Part shown: positions 53,172-61,342 of the stretch, one piece after another
How the letters are laid out: the number at the start of each line of letters is the position of its first letter
Numbering within the stretch: the first letter of the stretch is position 1
NCBI RefSeq assembly: GCF_001528665.1
Contig: NZ_BBYJ01000005.1
Coordinates: forward strand, 186,001-250,000
Direction of reading: 5' to 3'
Source: Microtetraspora malaysiensis
GTDB lineage: Bacteria; Actinomycetota; Actinomycetes; Streptosporangiales; Streptosporangiaceae
Length of the DNA: 64,000 nt
Notes under the pieces: model-generated
Databases searched by the model: none
Told to the model about the DNA's origin: nothing
Seen by the model: the letters and a program-made list of their open reading frames with translations, nothing else
Program-made: the position numbers and the translations under genes

Positions 53172-53798
53172 ATGCTGCTGCACCTGGACGCCAGCGCCCG
53201 CCGGGCGTCGTTCTCGCGGAAGCTGTCGGGCGTCTACGCCGCGACCTGGCGGGCCGCCCACCCGCAGGCCGGCTACGTCTACCGCGACCTGGCCACGCAA
53301 CCCGTGCCGCACATCGGCGAGGCGTGGACCGAGCTGTGCGACTACATCCTGGAACACGAGATCACCGACATCTCGCGCTATCGGGAGGCGGTCCGCACCC
53401 CTGCCCAGCGTCAGGCGTGGGCCGTCGTGGAGCCGTTGCTCGAGGAGGTGGTCGCGGCCGAGGTGATCCTCATCGGCACGCCGATGTACAACTACTCGAT
53501 CCCCTCGTCATTGAAGGCCTGGCTCGACCAGATCACCTTTCCCAAGATGTCGCTCGACGGGCGCTCGTTCGTGGTGGCGAGCGCGCGAGGCGGCTCGTAC
53601 GGCCCCGGCACGCCTCGCGAACCGTACGACCACCAGGAGCGCTACCTGCGTGACTTCTTCAAGGGGCATTACCGGGTCGAGGACGTGACGTTCATCCACG
53701 CGGAGTTGGTGAACGCCCGCCTCGACCCGGCGCTGGCGCACCTGCGTGACCGGCACGAGGAGTCGCTGGCCGCGGCGCTCAAGGAGGCGGCTCGATGA
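53172..53798 (+). CDS. azoR: FMN-dependent NADH-azoreductase
   Basis: A 208-residue flavodoxin-fold reductase: LLHLDASARRASFSRKLSGV (phosphate-binding loop), VILIGTPMYNYSIPSSLKAW (FMN loop, with Met-Tyr-Asn) and VASARGGSYGPGTPR. AzoR-type enzymes reduce quinones and azo compounds. Ends in an ATGA overlap with the Gdx-type exporter gene. Confidence 0.92.
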   Translation: MLLHLDASARRASFSRKLSGVYAATWRAAHPQAGYVYRDLATQPVPHIGEAWTELCDYILEHEITDISRYREAVRTPAQRQAWAVVEPLLEEVVAAEVILIGTPMYNYSIPSSLKAWLDQITFPKMSLDGRSFVVASARGGSYGPGTPREPYDHQERYLRDFFKGHYRVEDVTFIHAELVNARLDPALAHLRDRHEESLAAALKEAAR

Positions 53799-54109
53799 AG
53801 TGGCTGATCCTGCTGCTGGCCGGGCTCGTCGAGGTGGCGTGGTCACAGAGCATCAAGCCGACGCACAACTTCACCCGGCCGCTGCCCACGCTGATCTGCC
53901 TGGTCCTGATGGCGGTCGCCGTCTGGCTGCTGTCCCAGGTCATGAACGTGCTGCCGGTCGGCACCGCGTACGCCGTCTTCACCGGCATCGGCGCCGTCGG
54001 CGCGATCACCTTGGGCATCGTCGTCAACGACGACCCCGTGTCGGTGGGCAGGCTGGCGGCGCTCGCCCTGATCGTCGGCGGGATAGTGCTGGCCCGGGTC
54101 ACCGCCTGA
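53795..54109 (+). CDS. SMR transporter, Gdx/SugE type
   Basis: A 104-residue four-helix small multidrug resistance protein. The essential Glu13 in GLVEVAWSQSIK and the SugE/Gdx-type helix NVLPVGTAYAVFTGIGAVGA point to the guanidinium-exporting group rather than EmrE. The usual G-E pair of helix 4 reads N-D-D (VVNDDPVSVGR). Coupled to azoR; likely controlled by the TetR divergent to azoR. The end of this gene coincides with the break in the response regulator on the other strand. Confidence 0.9.
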   Translation: MKWLILLLAGLVEVAWSQSIKPTHNFTRPLPTLICLVLMAVAVWLLSQVMNVLPVGTAYAVFTGIGAVGAITLGIVVNDDPVSVGRLAALALIVGGIVLARVTA

Positions 54110-54149
54110 GCCAGACCTCGTCGTCGGCGATGACGACGCGCACCCTCAT
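54099..54149 (-). pseudogene. response regulator, first 16 codons only
   Basis: ATG 54149, overlapping the kinase stop (ATGA), encodes MRVRVVIADDEVWLRR followed by TGA at 54101-54099. This is the exact beginning of a NarL-type receiver (the V-V-I-A-D-D-E acidic strand), but the remaining 200 codons are missing. The reading breaks off where the convergent SMR gene ends (SMR stop 54107-54109). The gene has been cut by a rearrangement that joined the azoR-SMR unit here. Confidence 0.75.
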
Positions 54150-55393
54150 GACCCCGTCCCGCCCTTGGGGTCCAGCGGCAGGCGGGCCGTGACCCGCCAG
54201 CCTCCCTCGGCCGGGCCGGCCGTGAACTCCCCGCCCAGTAGATCCGCCCGCTCCCGCATGCCCGCCACGCCGCGCCCGGTGCGGCGCCGGCCTCCCGGGC
54301 GCCGGGAGCCCGTCGCGTTCCGCAGGTCCAGCTCAAGGCTCCCGTCGCTGGCGTCCAGCGCCACATCCACCGGGCCGGCGCCGTACCGGAGGGCATTGGT
54401 GAGCGCCTCCTGGACGATCCGGTACGCCTCCCGGGACACCACCGGAGGAACGCCGGACAGATCCCCGATCCTGCGGACGATCCGGGCGCCCGAGGAGTCC
54501 AGGAGCCGGTCCAGGTCGCGCAGGGTCGGCTCGGGCTCCCGGCGGCTCGCGCCCTCGCGCAGCACCCCGATCACGTGGTCCAGTTCGGCGAGGGCGGACC
54601 TGGCCGACTCCTCGATCGCCCGCAGGGCCGCCCGCGCCGTCTCCGGGTCCCGGTCCAGGACGCGGCCCGCGGCGGCGGCCTGGACGGTGACGACGCTGAG
54701 GGCGTGGCCGACCGAGTCGTGCAGCTCGCGGGCCAGGCGGTTGCGGGCGGCCAGCCCCCGCGCGTGCGCCTCGGCCGCGGCCAGCCGGTCCTCGGGCGAG
54801 GGGCCGAGCAGGGCCGGGGCCAGCTCGGCCAGCAGCGCCCCCGCCCCCACGAGCGCCCCGAACAGCACCACGAGCGTCAGCACGGAGAGCAGCGGACCCC
54901 ACCACGCCGCAGCGCCCGTCTCGACGACGAGTGCGCCGACGACGTCACCGACGCGTATGGGGCCGTCCACCAGCGGCAGCGACGCCGCCCAGATCGCGAA
55001 CGGCACGAGCGCGAGCGCCAGCCCGCTGGCCACGCCGCCGATCGCGAGATGGGTGGTGAACCACGCGGCGGTGCGCAGGCGCTCCAGCCAGGTGCGCCGA
55101 GAGAAGGGAGGGGGAGCCTCCAGAGAGACGCCGAGCAGCGCCCGGGCCGCCACGATCTCGAACACGCGTACCGGCAGGAACAGGCCGGAGACGGCGACGA
55201 CGGGAAGGACGGCCAGGAAGATCAGCGGCTGGACCGACAGCAGCGGGTCGCCCGCGGCCGGTGAGCGGTACCACACCGCCGCCACCACCTCGCCCGCCAT
55301 CATGTACGGCATCAGCAGCGCCCCGCCGAGGACCAGGCAGGCCCACCGGCGGTAGGTGACCGCACTGCGCAACGCGGCGGCGACGGCGCGCAT
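54146..55393 (-). CDS. NarL-type sensor histidine kinase (regulator partner lost)
   Basis: A 415-residue membrane kinase. Five or six N-terminal membrane helices (ACLVLGGALLMPYMMAGEVV, LIFLAVLPVVAVSGLFLP, IGGVASGLALALVPFAIW and others) precede the HisKA_3 dimerisation box RLARELHDSVGHALSVVTVQ (phospho-His about 226). Then follow the N-box EALTNALRYGAG and G-box GRGVAGMRERADLLGGEF. Normally its response regulator follows with an ATGA overlap; here only 16 codons of it remain. An upstream membrane gene (55435-56250) is 41 bases away in the same operon. Confidence 0.92.
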   Translation of the reverse strand: MRAVAAALRSAVTYRRWACLVLGGALLMPYMMAGEVVAAVWYRSPAAGDPLLSVQPLIFLAVLPVVAVSGLFLPVRVFEIVAARALLGVSLEAPPPFSRRTWLERLRTAAWFTTHLAIGGVASGLALALVPFAIWAASLPLVDGPIRVGDVVGALVVETGAAAWWGPLLSVLTLVVLFGALVGAGALLAELAPALLGPSPEDRLAAAEAHARGLAARNRLARELHDSVGHALSVVTVQAAAAGRVLDRDPETARAALRAIEESARSALAELDHVIGVLREGASRREPEPTLRDLDRLLDSSGARIVRRIGDLSGVPPVVSREAYRIVQEALTNALRYGAGPVDVALDASDGSLELDLRNATGSRRPGGRRRTGRGVAGMRERADLLGGEFTAGPAEGGWRVTARLPLDPKGGTGS

Positions 55394-55434
55394 CGCGGGT
55401 CCCCTTCCGTTCACCTGGTCGTCGGTCCGCAAAC

Positions 55435-56250
55435 TTAGCCGAGCCCGCAGGCGGCGCAGCGGCCCCGGGTCCGGTAGTGGTACCCGACGGCCGCGATCGC
55501 CATGGTCAGCCCCCAGGTGAGGAAAAGCGGATAGATCCCCTGGAAGACCCACGCCGAGATGCCGCCGAGGTCGCCGGAGTTCGGCAGTTCGAGGAGTCCG
55601 AGGCCGGCGGCGACCGACATGCCGATGCTGAGGAGCCCGACGGAGATCGACATCACCGACCCGACGAAGGCGGCGGTCAGCGGCATCCAGCGGGGGATGA
55701 ACCGGGGGGTCCAGGTGCGGGCGAACCCGATCCCGAGCGCCACGCCGATCAACCCGAGCACGGCGGTGTCCCCCAGGCCCGGGCTCCACAGGTGGACGTC
55801 GTCGCCGAAAGCGTGCGGGTCGTCCAGGCCGAACGTGCCGCCCAGCCCCCACTGCGCCTTCAGGCCGCCGTACGCGGCGGCGAGCAGGGCGCAGGCGTAC
55901 CCGGCGTGGCGGGTGTATCCGCTCAGGCCGTGCCGGCCGTCCGGGCCGCTCCCGCCCTCGGCGGCGCGGCCGCAGCGTGCGCAGGCGCCCATCGCCCGCC
56001 GCCGGTACCGCAGGGTGGCGACGGCGACCGCCGTGCCCGCGACCAGGGACACGATCCGGCTGCCGCTGAGCAGCCAGTCCATGTCCATATTGAGCAGGCC
56101 CGTGTCACCGGTGAGAAGGGAGACCCCTCGCATGATGAGCAGCAGGATGTCGAAGGCGACACCGGTGGCGGAGTAGCCGATGAGCAGCGCGGCGGCGATC
56201 CACCCGCCCGCCACGACGGCGGGACGGTACGACGACGTGAGGGAAACCAT
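55435..56250 (-). CDS. multi-pass membrane protein with terminal Cys pairs
   Basis: A 271-residue protein with about six membrane helices (AVVAGGWIAAALLIGYSATG, AVLGLIGVALGIGFA, WVFQGIYPLFLTWGLTMAIA). A loop CARCGRAAEGG and the C-terminus GRCAACGLG hold two C-x-x-C pairs, which could bind one zinc or an iron-sulphur cluster. Precedes the histidine kinase gene in its operon. No recognised family. It may be the sensor or accessory for that kinase. Confidence 0.7.
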   Translation of the reverse strand: MVSLTSSYRPAVVAGGWIAAALLIGYSATGVAFDILLLIMRGVSLLTGDTGLLNMDMDWLLSGSRIVSLVAGTAVAVATLRYRRRAMGACARCGRAAEGGSGPDGRHGLSGYTRHAGYACALLAAAYGGLKAQWGLGGTFGLDDPHAFGDDVHLWSPGLGDTAVLGLIGVALGIGFARTWTPRFIPRWMPLTAAFVGSVMSISVGLLSIGMSVAAGLGLLELPNSGDLGGISAWVFQGIYPLFLTWGLTMAIAAVGYHYRTRGRCAACGLG

Positions 56251-56324
56251 GTCCCCACGTTCCCGTGGTCGCGAGCCACGCTCCTCCCGAGCCGGAGTGA
56301 ACCGCCTCCCCCGTACGGGGGAGA

Positions 56325-57359
56325 TCACCAGGGCGCGCCCCCGTCGAGCACGTCGGCGAGCCGCGCCGCGTGCGGCCGCCAGTCCAGCCCCCGGCCCTCC
56401 GCCCAGGCGTCGTCGTGACAGGCGCGCAGGTGGCGCGGGTGCGCCTCGCCGATCACGGCGACCACGTCGCCGCGTACGCCCTCGGCGCGCATGCGCGCGG
56501 CGAGCTCCAGCGCGCCCCACAGGTTCGTCCCGCTGGCCGGGCCGACCGCGAGGCCGGCCGCCGCGCGCAGGCGGCGTGCGGCGGCCACGCTCGCCGCGTC
56601 GGGCACCGGGACGACCAGATCGACGACGTCCGCGGCGAACGCTGGCTCCACCCGGGGGCGGCCGACCCCCTCGATCCGGGACGGCATCCCCGTGGAGTAG
56701 TCGGCCGCGTCGTAGGCCCAGCCCGGGAAGTAGGCGGAGTTCTCCGGATCGGCCACGGCCAGCCGTCCGGGCAGGCCGCGCCCCCGCAGGTGGCGGCCGA
56801 GCGCGGCGGACGTGGCGCCGGTCCCCGCACCCACCACCACCCAGTGCGGGCACGCTCCGAGCTGCCCGAACAGCTCCTCGGCCAGGCTGTCGCCGTGCCA
56901 GTCCACGCTCGCGGCGGCCGTGTAGTGGTCCACGTAGTGGCCCCCGAGCCGCTCGGCCAGCTCCCGCGCCTCGTCGTAGATCGCGAGCGGCGGATGGACG
57001 TACCGGCATGTGCCGCCCAGCCGCTCCACGTCCGCGCCGGAGGCCTTCTTCGGCATCACGGCGACGTACGGCAGGCCGAGCAGCCGGGCCAGGTACGCCT
57101 GGGCGGCCGCCATCGCGCCCCCGGTGGCCTCGACCACGGTGGTGTCCGCGCGGATCCGGCCCGCGGCGATCGCGTCGCGGAAGAGGGCGCGCGCCAGCCG
57201 GAGTTTGAGACCGCCCTCCGGTTGCGCCGACTCGTCCTTCAGCAGCAGCCGCACCCCCCATTCCTCGGGAAGGGGGAGCTCGCGGAGCGGGGTGACCCCC
57301 GTCCGGCGCCGTTCCTCGTCCAGCTTCTCGATCGCCTGCGTCGCCCATGCGTTGATCAC
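56325..57359 (-). CDS. PLP-dependent cysteine synthase-family protein with unusual motif
   Basis: A 344-residue fold-type II PLP enzyme related to cysteine synthases and the Cds1 cysteine desulfhydrase. The PLP lysine lies in EGGLKLRLARALFRDA (family S-L-K-H-R). The phosphate loop is VVGAGTGATSAALGRH. The substrate-binding motif usually S-S-G-S-T-A is ATGGAMAAAQAYLARLLGLP here, so two hydroxyl residues are lost. That argues for a changed substrate or lost activity. Convergence with none; it follows a 74-base gap upstream of the membrane-protein gene and may have its own promoter. Confidence 0.85.
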   Translation of the reverse strand: MINAWATQAIEKLDEERRRTGVTPLRELPLPEEWGVRLLLKDESAQPEGGLKLRLARALFRDAIAAGRIRADTTVVEATGGAMAAAQAYLARLLGLPYVAVMPKKASGADVERLGGTCRYVHPPLAIYDEARELAERLGGHYVDHYTAAASVDWHGDSLAEELFGQLGACPHWVVVGAGTGATSAALGRHLRGRGLPGRLAVADPENSAYFPGWAYDAADYSTGMPSRIEGVGRPRVEPAFAADVVDLVVPVPDAASVAAARRLRAAAGLAVGPASGTNLWGALELAARMRAEGVRGDVVAVIGEAHPRHLRACHDDAWAEGRGLDWRPHAARLADVLDGGAPW

Positions 57360-57555
57360 GTGGGCAATCTAACCCCGGCCGATGTACGCCCTCGATCTCG
57401 ACGGCCTCACTGCGCAGGCCCGTGCGGATTGAAGTCGGAACCGCTCGACGCCGCCCCGGGCCGTGGCCGCCGGCCGGAAGCCGTTGCGTTGTGGTTGTGC
57501 CCGGCGGCTCCGGGGCGGCATAGAGAACCGATCTTCTAGCCTTTTCCGGCCCCAA

Positions 57556-57590
57556 GGGAACCGCCTGCGGCGGATGTCGCGATAGATCAG
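57556..57590 (+). promoter_or_regulatory. candidate autoregulated ECF promoter, leaderless start
   Basis: GGGAACC (57556-57562) and GTCGCG (57576-57581) have the shape of an ECF -35/-10 pair. A start of transcription just after would fall on or next to the GTG start at 57593, so the sigma gene may be leaderless; no ribosome-binding site is visible. The preceding 200 bases (57360-57555) contain no gene. Confidence 0.4.
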
Positions 57591-57592
57591 GT

Positions 57593-58168
57593 GTGTACAG
57601 ATTCCTCGCCCGGCGGAGAGAGCCTCCTCCGATCGGCCCCGCCGGCGACGACGCGGAGCTGCTTGCCGCCGTGGCCGCCGGCAGGACGGAGGCGCTGCGC
57701 CTGCTGCACCAGCGGCACGCCCCCTGGATCCGCGGACGGCTCGCCCGCCGCTGCGCCGACCCCGACACGGTGGACGACGCGATCCAGGACACCTTCGTCG
57801 CCGTCTGGCGCGGCGCCCACCGCTACCGCGCGGGCGAGGGCGAGGTGGCCGCGTGGATCTGGCCGATCGCGATCCGCCGCCTGATCTCCACGTTGCGCAG
57901 GACCGGCCCGGCTCCGCCCGCCACCCCGTACGACGAGGCGCGCCTGGTCACCGAGTCCGCCGAGGACGCCGTCCTGGTCGGCGTCGAGCACGGCGACCTC
58001 GGCACCGCCGTCGCCCGGCTCTCGCCCGAGTTGCGCGCCGCCATTCAGGCCACCGTTCTCGACGGCCTCACCGTGAAGGAGGCCGCCCGCCTCCTCGGGA
58101 TCCCCGAGGGCACCGTCAAGACCCGCGTCATGCGGGCCAAGGCCCGGCTCAGGGGGTATCTCGCATGA
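57593..58168 (+). CDS. ECF RNA polymerase sigma factor
   Basis: A 191-residue sigma-70 factor of the ECF group. Region 2 (AELLAAVAAGRTEALRLLHQ, DTVDDAIQDTFVAVWRGAHR, YRAGEGEVAAWIWPIAIRRL) and region 4 (LSPELRAAIQATVLDGLTVK, EAARLLGIPEGTVKTRVMRA). The GTG start (57593 or 57591 nearby) lacks a Shine-Dalgarno. The stop overlaps the anti-sigma start, and four more genes follow in the same operon. Confidence 0.92.
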   Translation: MYRFLARRREPPPIGPAGDDAELLAAVAAGRTEALRLLHQRHAPWIRGRLARRCADPDTVDDAIQDTFVAVWRGAHRYRAGEGEVAAWIWPIAIRRLISTLRRTGPAPPATPYDEARLVTESAEDAVLVGVEHGDLGTAVARLSPELRAAIQATVLDGLTVKEAARLLGIPEGTVKTRVMRAKARLRGYLA

Positions 58169-58995
58169 CCTGGCACCCGCCCCGCGACCTCGTCGAACGC
58201 TACGCGCGGGGGCGTCTCGACCCGGTCCTCACGATGTCCGTGGAGAGCCACCTCGCGCGCTGCCCCGCCTGCCGGGCGGCGGTGCCGTACGAGGAGGAAT
58301 GGCTCACGGCGAGCTGGGAACGGATCGAGGACCTGGTCGACCGGCCCCGGCCGCGCCTCGCCACGCGCCTCCTGTGCCGGTTCGGGGTCCCCGAGCATGT
58401 GGCCGTGTTCCTCGCCGCGACCCCGGCGCTCGCCCGGGGCTGGCTCGTCGCGATGGCCGGCGTGCTCGGCTTCGCCGTGGCGGCGGCCCGGCTCTCGGCC
58501 CAGGACGGGCCGGGCGCGGCGGACGCCCTGATCCCCTTCCTGGTGGCGGCGCCGCTCCTGCCGCTCGCCGGCATCGCGGCGGCGTACGGCCGGCACGTCG
58601 ATCCGGCGTACGAGTCGCAGGCCGCGACCCCGTTGGCGGGGTGGCGGGCGCTGCTGCTGCGCGCGCTCGCGGTGCTGTGCTGCGCGGTCGCGCTGACCGG
58701 CGCGGCGACGCCGCTGCTGCCCGGCCCTCCGGGGCTCGCCGCCGCCTGGCTGCTGCCCGCCCTGGCGCTGACCGCGGCCGCGCTGGCCCTTTCGACCCGG
58801 TTCGCGCCGCCGGTGTCGGTGGCCGCGCTCGCCGCCGCCTGGTCCGGCGCGGTGGCCGCGGGGCCCCTGTTCGCCGGCGACCTGCTGCTGGCCTTCTCAC
58901 CCGGCGCGCAGGCGCTGTACGCGCTGGCGGTGCCGGCGCTCCTCGCACTCGTCTACCTGCGGCGCGCCCGCCTGGACCCCGGAGAAACCCGATGA
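58165..58995 (+). CDS. zinc-finger anti-sigma factor fused to a multi-pass membrane domain
   Basis: A 276-residue protein. Residues 1-50 are a zf-HC2/ZAS-type domain: VESHLARCPACRAAVP supplies H-x-x-x-C-x-x-C, holding the ECF sigma. It is followed by about six membrane helices (GWLVAMAGVLGFAVAAARL, LIPFLVAAPLLPLAGIAAAY, LLLRALAVLCCAVALTG, LLPALALTAAALALSTRF, VAALAAAWSGAVAAGPLF and others). Most anti-sigmas have a single helix, so this is a transporter-like sensor domain. Coupled to sigma by ATGA and to the ABC ATPase by ATGA. Confidence 0.85.
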   Translation: MTWHPPRDLVERYARGRLDPVLTMSVESHLARCPACRAAVPYEEEWLTASWERIEDLVDRPRPRLATRLLCRFGVPEHVAVFLAATPALARGWLVAMAGVLGFAVAAARLSAQDGPGAADALIPFLVAAPLLPLAGIAAAYGRHVDPAYESQAATPLAGWRALLLRALAVLCCAVALTGAATPLLPGPPGLAAAWLLPALALTAAALALSTRFAPPVSVAALAAAWSGAVAAGPLFAGDLLLAFSPGAQALYALAVPALLALVYLRRARLDPGETR

Positions 58996-59867
58996 CCGCA
59001 CCCCCGGCCACAGTGGCCGTGACCGTACGAGACCTGGCCAAGCGATACGGCCGCAGGGTGGTGCTCGACGGCGTCACGCTGGAGCTCGGCCGGGGGGTGA
59101 CCGGCCTCCTGGGCCCCAACGGCGCGGGCAAGACCACCCTGCTGCGCTGTCTGGCGACGACGCTCGCCCCTGACGGCGGCGAGGTCCGGGCGCTCGGGCT
59201 GGACCCGGCGGACTCCGGGGAGCGCGTCGCGCTGCGCCGGCGGCTCGGCTATCTCCCGCAGGACCCCGGTTTCTATCCGCACTTCACGGTTTTCGAGCTG
59301 GTGGAGTACGTCGCGATCCTGAAGGAGCTGACCGATCGCGTCACGCGCCACCGCGAGGTGCGCCGGGTGCTCGGCGAGGTCGATCTCGCCGACCGGGCCC
59401 AGGCGAAGGTACGCAGGCTCTCCGGCGGCATGCGGCAGCGGCTCGCGCTGGCCCAGGCGCTGCTCGGCGATCCGGAACTCCTCATCCTGGACGAGCCCAC
59501 CGTGGGGCTGGACCCCGAGCAGCGGATGCGGTTCCGCGCCCTGGCGTCCCGGCTGGGCGAGAGCCGTACCGTGCTGCTGTCCACCCACCAGACCGAGGAC
59601 GTGGCCGCCCTGTGTGAGCGCGTGATCGTGATGAAGGACGGCGCGGCGGTGTTCCAGGGGACGCCGGGCGACCTGGGTGCCGTCGCGGCCGGGCGTGTCT
59701 GGCTGTCGGACCGCCCGCCCACCGAGGAGAGCCTCTTCTGGCGGACGGCCGACGGCCGGTACCGCACGCTCGGAGCCCGCCCCCCGGCCGGCGACCCGGC
59801 AGATCCCGGCATCGAGGACGGCTATCTGCTGCTGCTGGGCGGTTCGAGCGAGCGGGAGGCCTCGTGA
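58992..59867 (+). CDS. ABC transporter ATP-binding protein
   Basis: A 291-residue ABC ATPase: Walker A LLGPNGAGKTTLLRCLATTL, Q-loop RLGYLPQDPGFYPHFT, signature RRLSGGMRQRLALAQALLGD, Walker B LLILDEPTVGLDP, and H-loop VLLSTHQTEDVAALCE. The C-terminal 70 residues form a small regulatory appendage. Third gene of the sigma operon; partners the permease-like proteins that follow. Confidence 0.93.
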   Translation: MTAPPATVAVTVRDLAKRYGRRVVLDGVTLELGRGVTGLLGPNGAGKTTLLRCLATTLAPDGGEVRALGLDPADSGERVALRRRLGYLPQDPGFYPHFTVFELVEYVAILKELTDRVTRHREVRRVLGEVDLADRAQAKVRRLSGGMRQRLALAQALLGDPELLILDEPTVGLDPEQRMRFRALASRLGESRTVLLSTHQTEDVAALCERVIVMKDGAAVFQGTPGDLGAVAAGRVWLSDRPPTEESLFWRTADGRYRTLGARPPAGDPADPGIEDGYLLLLGGSSEREAS

Positions 59868-61342
59868 CCCGGGCGTTGTTCCTGGCCGAGGTCCGCAGGC
59901 TGACACGCGGCCCGATCCCGTGGGGCGCCGCCGCGCTCTGCCTGGGACTGCGACTGGCCGCGACCTGGGAGCTGCTGCCCGACATGAGCGTCGAGCCGGT
60001 CGGCACGTCGGGCGCGCTGCTGCTCCTGGCCGCCGCGATGATGCTGTCGGCCCACCTCGCGACGTCCCGGGACGTCCGCGGCGGCATGGGCGAGACCCTC
60101 GCCGCCGTGCCCGGCCGGGCGGTGCGGCGGACCGCGGCGGCGCTGGGGGCGGCGGTGACGGTCGGAACCGGACTCGCCGCGGCGGTCATGGCCGCCTACC
60201 TGCTGGCGCGGCAGGCGATGGGTCCGGTGGCCGGGGTGTTCGACCCCTTCGAGGCGATCGGCGGCGTGCTGGCCGTGCCCTTCGCCGCCGCGCTCGGCGT
60301 GCTGCTCGGCCGGTGGGCTCCCCGGCCGGTCGCGGTCTCCCTGACCGTGTTCCTGATCGGCGCTCTCACCTGGCTGAACGGCCAGCAGAGCGGTTACGGA
60401 GACTGGTTCCTGCCGGTCGTGCTCTTCCACCGGCCCGACTGGCCGCCACGGCCCTCCGCCGAGCACGTCGGCTATCTTGTCGCCGCCGTCGCGCTCTTCG
60501 CGGCCCTGGCCCTGCTCCGGCACGGGAGGACGTGGCCGCGACTGACCGCGGCCGGCGCCGCCGCCGCGGTCGCGGTGACCACGGGGACGGCCGCCACCGC
60601 CGCGGCTCCCGGCGGAGAGATGAGTACCGCCCAGCAGAAGGGGCCGGAGGCGTCCTTCGCTCTCATGGGCGCCCAGGTGCGGGAGCGCTTCTTCGGCCCC
60701 GGCGCGCGCAGGTGCGAGAAGCACGGCCCCGTCACGTACTGCGCCTACCGCGACTACGCGGCCTGGATCCCTGAATGGGTGTCGGCGGTGGACCCCGTGA
60801 TGCGGGCGCTGCCACCGGCCGAACGCGGGCGTTTCCCGACGGTTGGGCAGCTCACCGACAGCTGGTGGCACGTGGACGGCGATGAGGAGCCCTCCGTCGC
60901 GAGGTTCACGTTCATGGTGTGGGGACGGGCCGGCGCCGAGGACGCCTACCGCGCGGTGCTCGCCTCGGGGATCGTCCGCTCGGTGACCGGCCTGCTGCCG
61001 CAGGGGCGAGCGGGTTGCGACGCGCGGGGCCAGAGCCGGGCGGTCGTCGCGCTATGGCTGCTCGGCCAGGCCGTCCCCCCGGCCCCGCCCCGGGACCGGC
61101 AGGTTCAGATCGGCTCCTCCCTCTTCGCCGAGGAACAATCGCCGCTCGGTGTGATCCGGTACGGCACGGCCGAGCTGGGATACGCCCGCAGGCTGCTCGC
61201 CGCGCCCGACGCCAAGCAGCGGATCTGGGCGCATTGGGACACCCTGGTGAAACCCGGCACGACGGTCGAGCAGGCGCTGCCGCTGCTCGGCCTGCGGCCC
61301 GAGTTCGCCGCCGAGCCGCCGGTGGGGCAGCCGTGCTCCTGA
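59864..61342 (+). CDS. ABC-2-like permease with large extracytoplasmic region
   Basis: A 492-residue protein. About six membrane helices (ALLLLAAAMMLSAHLATSRD, ALGAAVTVGTGLAAAVMAAY, VLAVPFAAALGVLLGRWAP, VGYLVAAVALFAALALL, LTAAGAAAAVAVTTGTAATA) are followed, from about 255, by a soluble 235-residue region. The latter contains two Cys pairs (RRCEKHGPVTYCAY, GRAGCDARGQSR) and W-rich strands, probably outside the cell. GTG 59864 overlaps the ATPase stop. The N-terminal half is a permease for the ATPase; the long soluble part is unusual and may sense the signal relayed to the anti-sigma. Confidence 0.75.
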   Translation: MTRALFLAEVRRLTRGPIPWGAAALCLGLRLAATWELLPDMSVEPVGTSGALLLLAAAMMLSAHLATSRDVRGGMGETLAAVPGRAVRRTAAALGAAVTVGTGLAAAVMAAYLLARQAMGPVAGVFDPFEAIGGVLAVPFAAALGVLLGRWAPRPVAVSLTVFLIGALTWLNGQQSGYGDWFLPVVLFHRPDWPPRPSAEHVGYLVAAVALFAALALLRHGRTWPRLTAAGAAAAVAVTTGTAATAAAPGGEMSTAQQKGPEASFALMGAQVRERFFGPGARRCEKHGPVTYCAYRDYAAWIPEWVSAVDPVMRALPPAERGRFPTVGQLTDSWWHVDGDEEPSVARFTFMVWGRAGAEDAYRAVLASGIVRSVTGLLPQGRAGCDARGQSRAVVALWLLGQAVPPAPPRDRQVQIGSSLFAEEQSPLGVIRYGTAELGYARRLLAAPDAKQRIWAHWDTLVKPGTTVEQALPLLGLRPEFAAEPPVGQPCS

